In this document: piece after piece, positions 1 to 11,624 of the stretch | Position numbering within the stretch: position 1 is the stretch's first letter | Layout: each line of letters begins with the position of its first letter | Source of the DNA: Chloroflexia bacterium | GTDB taxonomy: Bacteria > Chloroflexota > Chloroflexia > Thermobaculales > Thermobaculaceae | Assembly (NCBI GenBank): GCA_030446765.1 | Contig: JAUJMR010000002.1 | Location: 234,743-298,742 of the forward strand | Direction of reading: 5' to 3' | DNA: 64,000 nt | Made by a program: the position numbers and the translations under genes | The notes under the pieces: generated by a model | Seen by the model: the letters and a program-made list of their open reading frames with translations, nothing else | What the model was told of the DNA's origin: nothing | Databases searched by the model: none

Positions 1-141
1 GTATGCAGTTGTCGGTGAATTTGAGGATACAGGCTGATCTTCTGCTCGTCAACCCGCCATCCGTGACTCCGTGACTTTGGTCGCACACGCCTTTATAATC
101 CGGTGGAGGCGACCGCCCGCTAACCACGGGCCATCACGGAG

Positions 142-1545
142 GTGGACATGCTCAAACAGGTAACCCTCGGAGCATTGGCGCTCGGCGGAGCTGCGGCGCT
201 GATACGGCGCCTATCGTATCAAGCCGGGCTCGGCGGACAGCGCCGCCACGCCAGCCAGAGCGAAGCAGAGTATCGAGAAGCCAAGACGCGCATCCTGATC
301 CTCGGCGGGGGATTTGGCGGCATGTCGACGGCGCTCACACTCGACAAGCTCTTCAAGAGACAACGCGACACAAGTGTGCTGGTAGTGGACCGAGACAACA
401 GCACGCTATTCACCCCGCTCCTGTGGCCGGTTGCCAACGGCACCGCCAGCCCGAACTCCGTAGTCGTACCGATCCGCGCATTTCAACGAAACCGCAACTT
501 CCATGTATTGCATGCACAGATCGAGCGAATCGACATCGAGAACCAGATCGTGTACGTTGCTGGGGCACGTGCGCGGCCCTATGACGTACTGGTCATCTCA
601 CTCGGCAGCGTCACGAGAGTACCCGACCTGCCGGGACTCCGCGAGCGCGCGCTGCTCTTCGCCTCCCCTGCGGATGCGCTGACGCTGCGCAACCGGCTGA
701 TCGACGCCATCGAGCGTGCGCACCGGGCGACCGACCCGGACGAGCGCCGCGCTGCGCTGACCTTCGTGGTCGGTGGCGGCGGCGACACCGGCGTAGAGGT
801 CGCGGCGACGGTCTGGGACTACCTCGAGTCCGGCCTGCTCGCGGAGTATCCATGGCTGGCCGGCGAGCGGCCGCGGGTAGTCGTCGTAGGGCGTTCCGAA
901 CGTCTCGTGCCAACCAGTCCGAAACGGGTGTCACGGGCGGTCCAGCGGTCGCTCGAAACAAAGGGAATTGAGGTGCAGGTCGGCTCCGCGATTCTTTCGG
1001 TCAGCGATACTGCAGTCTATACCTCGCAAGGAGAGATACCCGCCCACACGATCTTCTGGGCTGCGGGCACAACCGCCCCCAGGATCGTGCAGGACTTGCC
1101 GGTCGAGAAGGCGCGAAACGGAGCTGTGCTGGTCGATGACTACCTGCGCATGCGCGAGTACCCGAACGTATACGTGATCGGCGACTCCGGCTGGGGATAC
1201 GACGCACGGACGGGTGATCCGTTACCGCCGACCGCGCAGGCCGCCGAGCAACAGGGAAATTATATCGCGAAGCTAATCGCAGCAAGCCTTGACGGGCGGC
1301 CCTCAAAGCCGTATTCACCACGAAGCTTGGGGCATCTGGTGCTGCTTGGACGCCACGCGGGTGTTGCCCACGTCGGACCGCTGACCTTCACCGGACTACC
1401 GGCGTGGCTGCTCTGGCACGCGTACTACCTGTCGCACATCCCGAGCTGGCGCAACCGCATCCACCTCCTCACTGGCTGGCTCCTCGCCGCCCTCACCGGA
1501 CGTGAGACATCCCAACTTCGCCTGAATGCGGGTCTGCGGGAGTAG
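142..1545 (+). CDS. NAD(P)/FAD-dependent oxidoreductase, type II NADH dehydrogenase-like
   Basis: 467-aa ORF; ILILGGGFGGM FAD-binding motif, second GGGG-x-G motif, VYVIGDSG motif, C-terminal hydrophobic segment. Confidence 0.85.
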   Translation: MDMLKQVTLGALALGGAAALIRRLSYQAGLGGQRRHASQSEAEYREAKTRILILGGGFGGMSTALTLDKLFKRQRDTSVLVVDRDNSTLFTPLLWPVANGTASPNSVVVPIRAFQRNRNFHVLHAQIERIDIENQIVYVAGARARPYDVLVISLGSVTRVPDLPGLRERALLFASPADALTLRNRLIDAIERAHRATDPDERRAALTFVVGGGGDTGVEVAATVWDYLESGLLAEYPWLAGERPRVVVVGRSERLVPTSPKRVSRAVQRSLETKGIEVQVGSAILSVSDTAVYTSQGEIPAHTIFWAAGTTAPRIVQDLPVEKARNGAVLVDDYLRMREYPNVYVIGDSGWGYDARTGDPLPPTAQAAEQQGNYIAKLIAASLDGRPSKPYSPRSLGHLVLLGRHAGVAHVGPLTFTGLPAWLLWHAYYLSHIPSWRNRIHLLTGWLLAALTGRETSQLRLNAGLRE

Positions 1546-1676
1546 CTATCCGAAGGAGCACGGCGCGACGCGTTGTGGCATTCAAACCCACCGTCCGGCA
1601 GATGCATCGTTCAGTTGACAGTTGTGCCGGCGTCTACCTATAATTTGGCGTTAGAACGTTCAAATCGCTCAGACGA

Positions 1677-1703
1677 AACGGCGGAGGTTTTTCCTCCGCC
1701 GTT
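1677..1703. other. Perfect 11-bp stem hairpin upstream of secD
   Basis: AACGGCGGAGG-TTTTT-CCTCCGCCGTT, about 30 nt before the secD ATG; no following U-tract. Confidence 0.6.
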
Positions 1704-1733
1704 GCTGCGATTGCAAGCTGATCAGGAGCCCGC

Positions 1734-3239
1734 ATGCGCCGTTCCACTGGCATTGTTCTTCTCCTCATCGCCCTCCTTACCATGTTCTCCGCGTACGTTG
1801 CCTGGCCGGGCAGCAGAACGGTTCTCGGCAGGGAAGCGCAGGTCGTGCGCGGGCTGGACCTCCAGGGCGGTTTGCAGGTGCTCCTCAGGGCCCGGCCCGG
1901 CGCACTCGACAAGTTGCCCGAGGGCAAGAGTCCCGCTGAGGCGATGAATGACGCCCGGCAGATCATCGAGCAGCGCGTCAACAGCCTTGGCGTGTCGGAG
2001 CCGGTCGTTCAGCGCCAGGGCGCGGACCGCATCGTCGTCGAGTTGCCGGGAGTGAAGGACCCGGAACAGGCCATCAAGACCTTCCAGGGCACCGGCCTTC
2101 TGGAGTTTGTCGACGCCGGTGATACCCCCCTGCAGCCCGACACCGTCGTCACAACCAGCCTGGGCGCCACGGGACAGCAAGGTGCGGCTTCGCCCGGCCA
2201 GACCCCTGGCGCCCAAGCCACGCCAGCGAGCACGGCGCAGGCAGGAGCAGCGGAAACTGCGCCAACGCCCGCAGCGACCGCAGCCGCCCCGGCGCCGCAG
2301 GGCCCGACGTATCAGACGATCATGACGGGCGCGGACATCAGCAGCGCGAGCATTGGCTTCACTGAAACTCGCGAGCCACTCGTCCAGTTCAAGCTCACGG
2401 GCGAGGGCTCCAAGAAGTTCGGCACGTTCACAACCAACAACGTGCAGAAGTATCTGGCGATCGTACTCGACAAGCGGGTCGTCAGTTCACCACAGATCCA
2501 GCAGGCTATTACCGGTGGTGAGGGACAGATCACGGGGGTAAGTCGCGCCGAGGCAGAAACGCTCGCGATTCAGCTCCGCTATGGCTCTCTGCCCGTGCCA
2601 CTAACTATTGAAAGCTCCAGCACCGTGGGCGCGACCCTCGGGCAGGATTCCGTGGATCGAAGCATCACCGCAGGCACGATCGGGGTGATCGCGGTAGGGA
2701 TCTTCATGATCCTGTACTACCGGCTTCCGGGTGTGGTTTCAGTCGTCGCACTCGCTATCTACTCCGTGATCGTGTTCGCGCTCTTCAAGCTTATTCCGAT
2801 AACCCTGACGCTCGCCGGTATCGCAGGCTTCGTGCTCTCCATTGGTATGGCGGTCGACGCGAATGTGCTCATCTTCGCACGGATGAAAGAGGAGCTCCGG
2901 CGTGGACGCAGCCTGCTCCAGGCAGTTGAGGCTGGCTTTCGGAACGCGTGGCCGTCAATCCGCGACTCCAACGTGTCAACGCTTATCACCTGTGCGATCC
3001 TCGTCTGGTTTGGCTCGACATTTGGCGCCAGCATCATCCGCGGTTTCGCCTTTACGCTCGCCATCGGCGTGATCGTCAGCATGTTCACGGCGATTGTCGT
3101 CACCCGGTCGCTGCTGCGCATCGTAGTCAGCATCCCGGCCGTTCGGCATATCTGGCTGTGGGGCGTGGAGCGTGATGAGGCAGGCGGAACGACTGCCCAG
3201 CGACCGGGCGCGGCTCTGAGTAGCACCAGAGCACAATAG
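1734..3239 (+). CDS. secD: Protein translocase subunit SecD
   Basis: 501 aa; VRGLDLQGGLQVLL, SIGMAVDANVLIFARMKEE motifs; followed by secF. Confidence 0.95.
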   Translation: MRRSTGIVLLLIALLTMFSAYVAWPGSRTVLGREAQVVRGLDLQGGLQVLLRARPGALDKLPEGKSPAEAMNDARQIIEQRVNSLGVSEPVVQRQGADRIVVELPGVKDPEQAIKTFQGTGLLEFVDAGDTPLQPDTVVTTSLGATGQQGAASPGQTPGAQATPASTAQAGAAETAPTPAATAAAPAPQGPTYQTIMTGADISSASIGFTETREPLVQFKLTGEGSKKFGTFTTNNVQKYLAIVLDKRVVSSPQIQQAITGGEGQITGVSRAEAETLAIQLRYGSLPVPLTIESSSTVGATLGQDSVDRSITAGTIGVIAVGIFMILYYRLPGVVSVVALAIYSVIVFALFKLIPITLTLAGIAGFVLSIGMAVDANVLIFARMKEELRRGRSLLQAVEAGFRNAWPSIRDSNVSTLITCAILVWFGSTFGASIIRGFAFTLAIGVIVSMFTAIVVTRSLLRIVVSIPAVRHIWLWGVERDEAGGTTAQRPGAALSSTRAQ

Positions 3240-3244
3240 GACGG

Positions 3245-4285
3245 GTGCCGGGCACGACCTTCAGAAGTAAAGCTAGTCCGCAGCCTCAACTCCCGCGGAC
3301 CGATACCAGAACAGGAGCTTATTGGTTGATAGACATCGTCAAGTATCGCTACTGGTTCTTCCTCTTCTCGCTGATACTTATCATCCCGGGGGCCATCTAC
3401 CTGGCGCTATATGGTCTGCACCGAGGAATTGACTTCACCGGAGGCACGCTCTACCAGGTCTCATTTGTGAGGCCGGTGAGCGTTGAGGCCGTGCGCAGTA
3501 CGCTGCGGACAAACGGTTACGAGAACGCCGCCGTGCAGAGCGCGAACCTGGGTGACACGGGAGGAATCGCAGCAGGCGCCACGCGCGGAATCTCGATGCG
3601 TCTCCCGGAAATTCGAGAGGACTCGCCGCAGAAACGCGAGCTAGCGAACCTCCTAACCCAGCGGTTTGGTCCCTTTGAGCAGAAAACGTTCGAGACCGTC
3701 GGACCTGCTGTCGGCCAGGAGATTCAGAACCGGTCCATCCTGGCAGTTGGGATCACCTCGCTTGGCATCCTCGCGTACATCGCGTTCGCATTCCGCAAGG
3801 TGCGCCATCCTTTCCGGTATGGCGTTTGTGCGATCGTCGCGATGCTCCACGATGCGCTCCTGGTGGTCGGGGTGTACGCGATCCTCGGCCGCCACTTTGG
3901 CGTCGAGGTGGATGCTCTCTTCATCACGGCACTGCTCACCGTCATCGGCTTCTCGGTGCACGACACCATCGTCGTGTTCGATCGCATCCGCGAGAACCAG
4001 CTCCGGCGCCCCGGCGAGAGTTTCAGCAGCGTCGTCAACTACAGCCTGGTGCAGACGCTCGTGCGCTCGATCAACACGAGCCTGACGGTGCTCATTACGC
4101 TCATAGCTTTGTACTTGTTTGGCGGCGTCACAATTCGTGACAACTTCGTGCTTGCGCTCCTGATCGGGATCGCCAGCGGCACTTTCAGTTCCATCTTCAA
4201 CGCGAGCCTTATGTTGGTTGTGTGGGAGAACGGAGAGTTCGGGCGATTGTTTGCCCGGCGACGGGTACAGCCAGCAACGAGCTAA
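3245..4285 (+). CDS. secF: Protein translocase subunit SecF
   Basis: 346 aa; GIDFTGGTLYQV, GFSVHDTIVVFDRIREN motifs. Confidence 0.95.
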   Translation: MPGTTFRSKASPQPQLPRTDTRTGAYWLIDIVKYRYWFFLFSLILIIPGAIYLALYGLHRGIDFTGGTLYQVSFVRPVSVEAVRSTLRTNGYENAAVQSANLGDTGGIAAGATRGISMRLPEIREDSPQKRELANLLTQRFGPFEQKTFETVGPAVGQEIQNRSILAVGITSLGILAYIAFAFRKVRHPFRYGVCAIVAMLHDALLVVGVYAILGRHFGVEVDALFITALLTVIGFSVHDTIVVFDRIRENQLRRPGESFSSVVNYSLVQTLVRSINTSLTVLITLIALYLFGGVTIRDNFVLALLIGIASGTFSSIFNASLMLVVWENGEFGRLFARRRVQPATS

Positions 4286-4310
4286 TCTGGCCTCGTCGCG
4301 GAAAGTCCAC

Positions 4311-4350
4311 GGGCGCGCGTTTCGGTATGGAGTTCGCCGAGCGCGCGCCC
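4311..4350 (+). terminator. GC-rich hairpin after secF, possible terminator
   Basis: GGGCGCGCG...CGCGCGCCC 9-bp perfect stem; no clear U-tract. Confidence 0.35.
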
Positions 4351-4463
4351 TAGGTGTGTCCGGGACCGGCATAGCGGTGGGCGGCTCCTATGGTAGAATG
4401 GGCTCCGCCTGTATATTTGCGTGCCTAACCGCGCGCTCGATCCGTTGCAGATAGAGGAGAGGC

Positions 4464-6583
4464 ATGGACAACGAAACCCTGTACGCGGTCATTATTTTCG
4501 GAAGCGGCATCATCGGCATCTTGTTCGCGCTCGGGATGGCTCGCTACGTCCTCAGCAAGGACACCGGCACCCCGGAGATGAAGGACATCGCCGATACGAT
4601 CTATGAAGGTGCGGTGGCCTACCTCAACCGTCAGTACATCACCATCGGCGCCATCGCCCTCGTTACCGCAATCGTGATCGGCGCGCTCATCAGCGCCGTT
4701 GGCCTCGGCGAAGATGTGGAGATCAGCGCGTTCGGCGCGGGCTGGCGTACCTCTCTTGCTTTCCTCGCAGGCGCGCTGGCGTCCGGTATCTCCGGCTACA
4801 TTGGAATGATCGTGGCGGTCCGGTCAAACATCCGCACCGCGGCAGCCGCGCGCCGCAGCCTTGGCGAGGCGCTCCTGGTGGCCCTCCGTGGCGGTGCGGT
4901 GTCCGGCTTCCTGATCGTCGCCCTCTCGATCATGGGGGTGGCGGGGATATTCTATCTTTACAATGGTGCGAACGACCCGGCGACGGCCTCGCGACTAATC
5001 GTCGGCTTCGGCTTCGGTGCGTCGTTCGTTGCGCTCTTCGCGCAGCTCGGCGGCGGCATCTACACGAAAGCAGCCGATGTTGGCGCGGACCTCGTTGGTA
5101 AGGTAGAGGCCGGCATCCCGAGGATGACCCGCGCAACGCGGCGGTAATTGCGGACCTCGTGGGCGATAACGTGGGCGACTGCGCGGGGCGTGGCGCCGAC
5201 CTCTTCGAGTCCACCGCGGCGGAGAACATCGGCGCGATGATCCTCGGCGCGGCGATTTTCACCGCGCTTCCTGCCGCGACCGGTGATCCTTCATACATCC
5301 TCTTCTCGCTGGTGATCGGCGCGATTGGTCTACTCGCCTCGATCGTCGGCATCCTGAGCGTTCGGCCGGGGGACAACCCGAACCCGCTCGCTGAAATGAA
5401 CCGCGGCTTTGCCGTGACCGCAATGTTGAGCGTCGTCGGCCTCGCCATCGGCGTTGCCTGGATGCTCGACGGGGAGTGGTGGCTGTTCCTGGCGGGGCTC
5501 GTTGGTATCGTCACCGCCATTATCTTCCTGATCATCACGCAGTACTACACGGCGACGAACTACCGGCCAGTCCGCAACATCGCGGAGTCCTCGCGTACCG
5601 GTCCCGCGACGAACATCATTACGGGTCTCTCGATTGGCTTGGAGAACACCGCAGCTCCGGCCATCGTGATCTCGCTCGCACTTGGGGCTGCGTACTACGC
5701 GGGTCAACAGGCGGCCCTCACCGGAGACGCATTTATCAATGGCGTCTATGGCACGGCGGTGGCAACGATGGGCATGCTGATGAGCGCAGGGTATGTGTTG
5801 GCGATGGACGTCTTCGGCCCCATTACCGACAACGCGGGCGGCGTCGTGGAGATGAGCAATCAATCCGAGGAAGTCCGGGCGCGTACCGACGTGTTGGATT
5901 CCGTGGGCAACACGACGAAGGCGCTCACAAAGGGATACGCCATCGGCTCTGCGGCACTCGCGGCGTTCTTGCTCTTCTCCGCATACCTTGCTGAAGCGAA
6001 CTTGCAGAGCGTGGACCTCTCGAAGATACATGTCTTCGTGGGTGGCTTCTTGGGGGCAATGCTGGTCTTCCTGTTCTCCTCGCTCGCCATCCGGGCGGTG
6101 GGCCGGGCAGCGGGCGATATGATCGAGGAGGTGCGGCGACAGTTCCGCTCTGATCCCGGCATCATGGCCGGTACGGTTCGCCCTGACTACGCGCGCGCGG
6201 TGGACATTAGCACCCGTGCGGCACTGCGCGAGATGATCCTCCCCGGCGCGCTCGCGGTCACCATGCCGGTTGTCGTAGGACTCGTGCTGCGTGCGGAGGC
6301 GGTCGCCGCCTTCCTGATCGTTGGCACGATGACGGGCATCCTGCTCGCACTGGTGATGAACAACGGCGGTGGCGCGTGGGACAACGCGAAGAAACTCATC
6401 GAGTCGGGCGAGATGTTGGACGGGGATGGGAAGGTGCTCGGCAAGGGCTCATACCCGCACGCAGCGGCCGTCGTGGGCGATACAGTCGGTGACCCCTTCA
6501 AGGACACCGCTGGCCCGTCGTTGCACGTGCTCATCAAGCTCCTCGCGACCGTCACGCTCGTGCTGGCTCCATTGTTCACCTAG
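4464..6583 (+). CDS. hppA: Membrane-bound pyrophosphatase (ion-translocating), frameshifted near 5120
   Basis: ORFs 4464-5147 and 5159-6583 join by a 1-nt shift into GIYTKAADVGADLVGKVEAGIP(E)DDPRNAAVIADLVGDNVGDCAGRGADLFES. Confidence 0.93.
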
Positions 6584-6866
6584 TTCGAGTGCCGGTTGCC
6601 TGGCAACCGCCTCGACCTTTCCTCGTAATTGCGAGGTCCGTGGCCAGACATAACCGATCAAGCGTGGCGGTCCAGAGCACGTCTTGGGCGTGCCGATGGA
6701 CTGCCGCAGCCCGTCCTTGTTCGCCTCAGCACACGAGCCTGCGGGAACCCCGCGAGCGCTGCACACGTTCAGCATCATGAGGCGGTTGGAATACACGCGG
6801 ACGTCGCGGCGGTGCGAGATCTCGCCCACGCCCGAAATGGGACAAATCGGAAGAGGTGGCACAGGC

Positions 6867-8180
6867 ATGCATATCGCGATAATTGGCGGCGGGTTCGCCG
6901 GGCTCAGTGCGGCGCACGAGTTGCTCAAGGCCGGACACGAGGTTGCTGTCTACGAGCGATCGCCGTTTCTCGGAGGACAGGTGGTGACGTTCCCGATCGG
7001 TGGCACTCGCATCGAGTTCGCGTATCACCACCTGTTCACGAGTGACACGATCATCCAGGAACTCATGGCCGAGCTCGGCATCCTCGACAAGCTCGAGTGG
7101 TACCCGTCCAAGGTCGGGTGGTTCCGAAGCGGCAAGGTGTACCCGTTCGTCACACCGATGGACCTCCTGCGCTTCAGCCCCCTGCGCCCCTGGAACCGCG
7201 TGCGACTTGGCCTGGCGGTGCTTTTCCTCCAGAAGTACAACAACTGGCGGCGGCTGGAAAAGACCACGGCGACCAAGTGGATGCGCCGGTGGGCCGGGAA
7301 GAACGCGTACGAGCAGGTATGGCGTCCGTTGATGCGCGGTAAGTTCGGTACGCGGCACGAGGATGTCTCGATGGCGTGGCTCTGGGGTAAGATCCACCTC
7401 CGCACGACCTCCCGCAAGAACATCAACAAGGAGGTACTCGGCTATCCGCACGGCAGCTTCTCGATCATCATCGACGCGCTGGAGCAGAGCATTCGAGAGA
7501 AGGGCGGGACGATCCACCTGGGCGCGTCCGTCGACGAGATCCTCACGGAAACGACTGATGGCGGTCGCACGCTACGTGCAACCGGCCTGCGCACGGACAA
7601 GGGAGACCTTCGATTCGACCGGATCATCGCGACGATCCCATCGAACCGCTTCCTGGCAATCGCCCCGCCAATGGGCGAGGCGTACGAGCGCAAACTGAAG
7701 GCGGGTCAGTATCAGGGAGCCATCTGCATGCTCCTGACACTCAAGCACCAGCTCTCCGATACGTACTGGATGAACATCGGCGATGAGGGCGTGCCGTTCG
7801 TCGCCCTGATCGAGCAGACGAACTTCGTGCCTCGCGAGTGGTACGGCGGGAAGCACCTGCTGTACGTCAGCAACTATCTCTCGACGAGTGACCCATACTG
7901 GGCAAAGACGCAGGAGGAGCTGCTGGAGGCGTACGAGCCATATCTGCAGCGGATCAACCCGGCGTTCAGCAGGGAGTGGATCGAGGACTGCAAGCTCTTC
8001 AAGGAGCCTTCCGCGCAGCCAATCGTCACGCCCAACTACTCGCCCCTCGTCCCTGAACTCCAGACGCCCGTCGAGCACCTGATCCTCGCGAACACCACCC
8101 AGATCTACCCCGAAGATCGTGGTACCAACTACAGCGTTCGCCTGGGCAGGCAGGCGGCGGAGTTGGCTGCTAGCTGTTAG
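6867..8180 (+). CDS. FAD-dependent oxidoreductase (protoporphyrinogen oxidase/amine oxidase-like)
   Basis: MHIAIIGGGFAGLSAAHELLKAGHEVAVYE Rossmann start; internal ATG 6867 preferred over the longer ORF. Confidence 0.85.
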   Translation: MHIAIIGGGFAGLSAAHELLKAGHEVAVYERSPFLGGQVVTFPIGGTRIEFAYHHLFTSDTIIQELMAELGILDKLEWYPSKVGWFRSGKVYPFVTPMDLLRFSPLRPWNRVRLGLAVLFLQKYNNWRRLEKTTATKWMRRWAGKNAYEQVWRPLMRGKFGTRHEDVSMAWLWGKIHLRTTSRKNINKEVLGYPHGSFSIIIDALEQSIREKGGTIHLGASVDEILTETTDGGRTLRATGLRTDKGDLRFDRIIATIPSNRFLAIAPPMGEAYERKLKAGQYQGAICMLLTLKHQLSDTYWMNIGDEGVPFVALIEQTNFVPREWYGGKHLLYVSNYLSTSDPYWAKTQEELLEAYEPYLQRINPAFSREWIEDCKLFKEPSAQPIVTPNYSPLVPELQTPVEHLILANTTQIYPEDRGTNYSVRLGRQAAELAASC

Positions 8181-8508
8181 CTGAGGAACCTGCGACACAG
8201 CTGGGTTCGGGCCAAAGTGCATCACTGACCAGTGGGACGCACCATACCGTCCCGCGAACAGCGCCTGCACCCTGAGATGGCGAGCAAAGACCTTGTGTCC
8301 GAACTGCTTGACAGTCCTAAGCCTACCGCTATAATGCACCTATCGTATCGGACGGCGAACGCCCCCTCCCCGCACTCAGCGTTGGAGAGGGCTGCTCAAG
8401 GGATGCCGCAATACTCTGCTCGTTGGGGGGTGGTACATTCACACTGCCGGTGTTCCGCGTAACACAAGACAGCACCAATTGTCCGAATCTGCATAGGAGG
8501 AACTCTAG

Positions 8509-10517
8509 GTGAAGGAAGCCCAGATAGTGAATAAGCGCCTCTCGCTGATGGTGCTGCTGCTCATGGTTGCGAGCCTCGTGCTCGTGGCGGCGGCGGCGGC
8601 GGCGACGCCGCCGCCAACACCCCGGCCACGGGTGAGAACGAGCCGATTGCGGGTGAAACAAGAGTCGGAGTACCTGTCGGTGAGGTCACCGCGGTCTCGC
8701 CGCAGGCGACAACCAGCGAGGCGGGTATAGCGACTGTAGCGGCTACGGTCACAGGCGTGGTATCAGAGGGTATCACTGAGGCGCCGAGCCCTGAGCAGCC
8801 CGGTACGGCAGAAGTCACCCCAGGCGCAGGCGTCGGGGCAACAGAAACCCCTGCAGGCCCGGGCGCGGGCGCGGGCGCTGGCGGGGGTACCGCCGGTCAG
8901 CTCGCACCACTGCTCGCAGGCGGTGGCGCGGACAACCCTGAGGCAGACCCGAACGCAACTCTGGCTCTCGCCCTCGAGTCCGACCCGGTGACGCTTGACC
9001 CGCAGGTGGAGTCGTTCTCCAACGAGATCGCCCTTAGCTCGCAGGTGTTCGCCCCGCTGCTGACGCTGACCCCGAAGAACGAGGTCGCGCAGAACGGCGC
9101 GGAGAGCTACACGGTCTCCGAGGACGGCAAGACGTACACCTTCAAGATCCGCGAGCACAACTACTCCGACGGTGAGCCGGTCACGGCTGAGAGTTACGCT
9201 GTCGCCATTCGGCGCGCGTGTGACCCGAACGTCGCCGGTAACTACTCGAGCATCCTGTTCGATGTTGTCGGTTGCCAGGAGTGGCGCACTGCCCTTGACG
9301 TCGAGGAAGGTGCCGCGAAGCCCGCAGATGCAGAGGTCAAGAAGCTGGGCGCCGCCGTTGAGCAGAGCATCCAGGCACTGGACGAGCGGACCCTCCAGAT
9401 CAAGCTCAAGAGCGCTGCCGGCTACTTCCCGTTCGTGATGACCACGTGGGTGACGTATCCGACCCGCGCCGACCTCGTCGGTAACGACCTGAAGAACTGG
9501 TGGAAGGACCCGAAGAAGTACATCGGCAACGGCGCCTTCAAGCTCGTGTCGTACACCCCGAAGCAGCGGATGCAGTTCCAGCGCAACGATAACTACTTCC
9601 GCGGCAAGCCTGGCATCGCTACCATCAACTACCGGTTCGTTGGCTCGCCCCAGCAGGCGTACCTGGCGTACCAGCAGGGGCAGTTCGATGCGCTGGGCAT
9701 CTCGGCCGATCAGCTTCCCCAGGTGAACAAGAACGCGGAGATCAAGGCGCAGCTCAAGCGCGAGATACGCCCGTCCACGTTCTACATCGGCTTCAACAAC
9801 GGTGAGCCTCCGTTCAACAACGTGAAGGTCCGCCAGGCGTTCGCCGCGGCGATCGACCGCGAGCGGTACGTCAAGCAGATCAACAACGGTGTCGGTAAGC
9901 CTGCCTTTACCCTGCTGTACGAGGGTATCGCTGGGTACCAGACCAAGGTGCAGCAGAAGTTTGACCCGGCGCGGGCCAAACAGCTGCTTGCTGAGGCCGG
10001 CTACCCGAACGGGCAGAAGTTCCCGCCGCAGGAGTTGCCATTCGACAACACCGACGAGGCATCACAGAAGCGTGCCGTGTTCCTCGCTCAGCAGTTCAGT
10101 CAGGTGCTCGGGGTTCAGGTACGTGCCACCCCGCGCGATCCGGTCGTGTTGCAGGAGCAGTTCGAGAAGCGCGATCCGAAGCTGAAGTTCTACTTCCTCG
10201 GATGGCTCGAGGACTACCCGCACCCGCAGAACTGGCTGTCGCTGATCTTCGCGAACAACTCCCCGCTCGCACCCGCTGGGTGGAACAACAAGGAGTTCAA
10301 CGAGTTGACTCGCAAGGCGGACGCCCTGCCGCTCGAGGAGGCACGGCCGATCTACGAGCAGGCTTCGGAGCTCCTGACCGAGCAAGCCCCCGTCGCGTAT
10401 GTAACGCACGGTGAGTCCCTCGTACTGATCAAGCCAAACGTCAAGGGCTACGTCGGCTACGTTGGCCAGCCGTTCGGCTTCAACTACCAGCCTGAGAAGG
10501 TCTACAAGACGAAGTAG
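8509..10517 (+). CDS. Peptide/oligopeptide ABC transporter substrate-binding protein, frameshifted in GGC-repeat tract
   Basis: AGGAGG RBS before GTG 8509, signal sequence in one frame; the rest (SBP family 5, VTLDPQVES...) in a second frame joined at the (GGC)n tract near 8588-8605. Confidence 0.88.
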
Positions 10518-10666
10518 GCTGACTCTCGCAGTTGGGGGGCGGCCCGGAGGTTGGGGCAGCCGGCCAACCTCTCTTCAAGACCGTAACTTGAACCAGAATG
10601 TCTATCAAGCTGTTGTATACTCGCGGTCGTAATCTGATCTCTAAGTAGACGGTAGGTAAAACGAAG

Positions 10667-11596
10667 ATGGCACGATTCGCTCTAAACCGTATTCTCTGGA
10701 CACTCCCCGTCTTCTGGCTTGTAATCACAGTGACGTTTGTCTTGATACAGGTCACGCCGGGTTCCCCCTGGGACGCATTCAACGCGGCAAATGGCGGTCG
10801 GCTCAGTCCTGACTTGCGCCCAACATGGGAACGGGAGCACGGCCTCGACAAGCCAGTGGCGCAGCAGTATGTTAATTACATTGTTAACTCCGCCCGGTTC
10901 CAATTTGGTGAGTCCTACACCCAGCAAGGTCAGACGGTCAGCCAGAGAATAATGGAGGGCTTTCCGTATTCCGCCAGGATCGGCATTTACGCACTCGTAC
11001 TTGCGGCGGTCATTGGCGTTCCTCTTGGCGTAATCGCGGCGTTGAAACAAAACACCATGGTTGATTATGTCAGCCTCTTCTTCGCTACGGTCGGGGCTAC
11101 GGTGCCCAGTTTCGTGATCGGCTTCTTCATGCTTGCCTTCTTCGGGGTCCGACTAAACTGGGTGCCGATTCTGTGGACCGACTGGCGCAACTACATCCTG
11201 CCCGTAGTGGTGCTCGGTATCGGCACATCGGCCTTTATCGCGCGGCTAACGCGGGCCAGCATCCTGGAGATCACGCGCCAGGATTACGTCCGAACAGCAC
11301 GTGCGAAGGGTCTGCCGGAGCGCACCGTGACGATCCGCCACATCCTGCGCAACGGCCTTATCCCCGTCGTGACCATTATGGGACCAGCACTGGCCGCGCT
11401 CATCACGGGAACGATCATCATCGAGAACGTGTTCGGTGTGCCCGGGATGGGGTATCTGTACATTCAGAGTATCGGTGCGCGCGACTACCCGGTGATCATG
11501 GGCACAACGCTCTTTTACACGTTCTTCATCGTCCTCGGCAACATGCTGGTTGATCTGACCTATGGGGTGCTTGATCCCCGTATCAAGGCGAGCTAA
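10667..11596 (+). CDS. ABC transporter permease, DppB/OppB type
   Basis: Multi-TM protein with RTARAKGLPERTVTIRHILRNGLIPVVT EAA-loop. Confidence 0.92.
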   Translation: MARFALNRILWTLPVFWLVITVTFVLIQVTPGSPWDAFNAANGGRLSPDLRPTWEREHGLDKPVAQQYVNYIVNSARFQFGESYTQQGQTVSQRIMEGFPYSARIGIYALVLAAVIGVPLGVIAALKQNTMVDYVSLFFATVGATVPSFVIGFFMLAFFGVRLNWVPILWTDWRNYILPVVVLGIGTSAFIARLTRASILEITRQDYVRTARAKGLPERTVTIRHILRNGLIPVVTIMGPALAALITGTIIIENVFGVPGMGYLYIQSIGARDYPVIMGTTLFYTFFIVLGNMLVDLTYGVLDPRIKAS

Positions 11597-11624
11597 GAGC
11601 GAACGGCCACAGGGAGGCTCGGAG

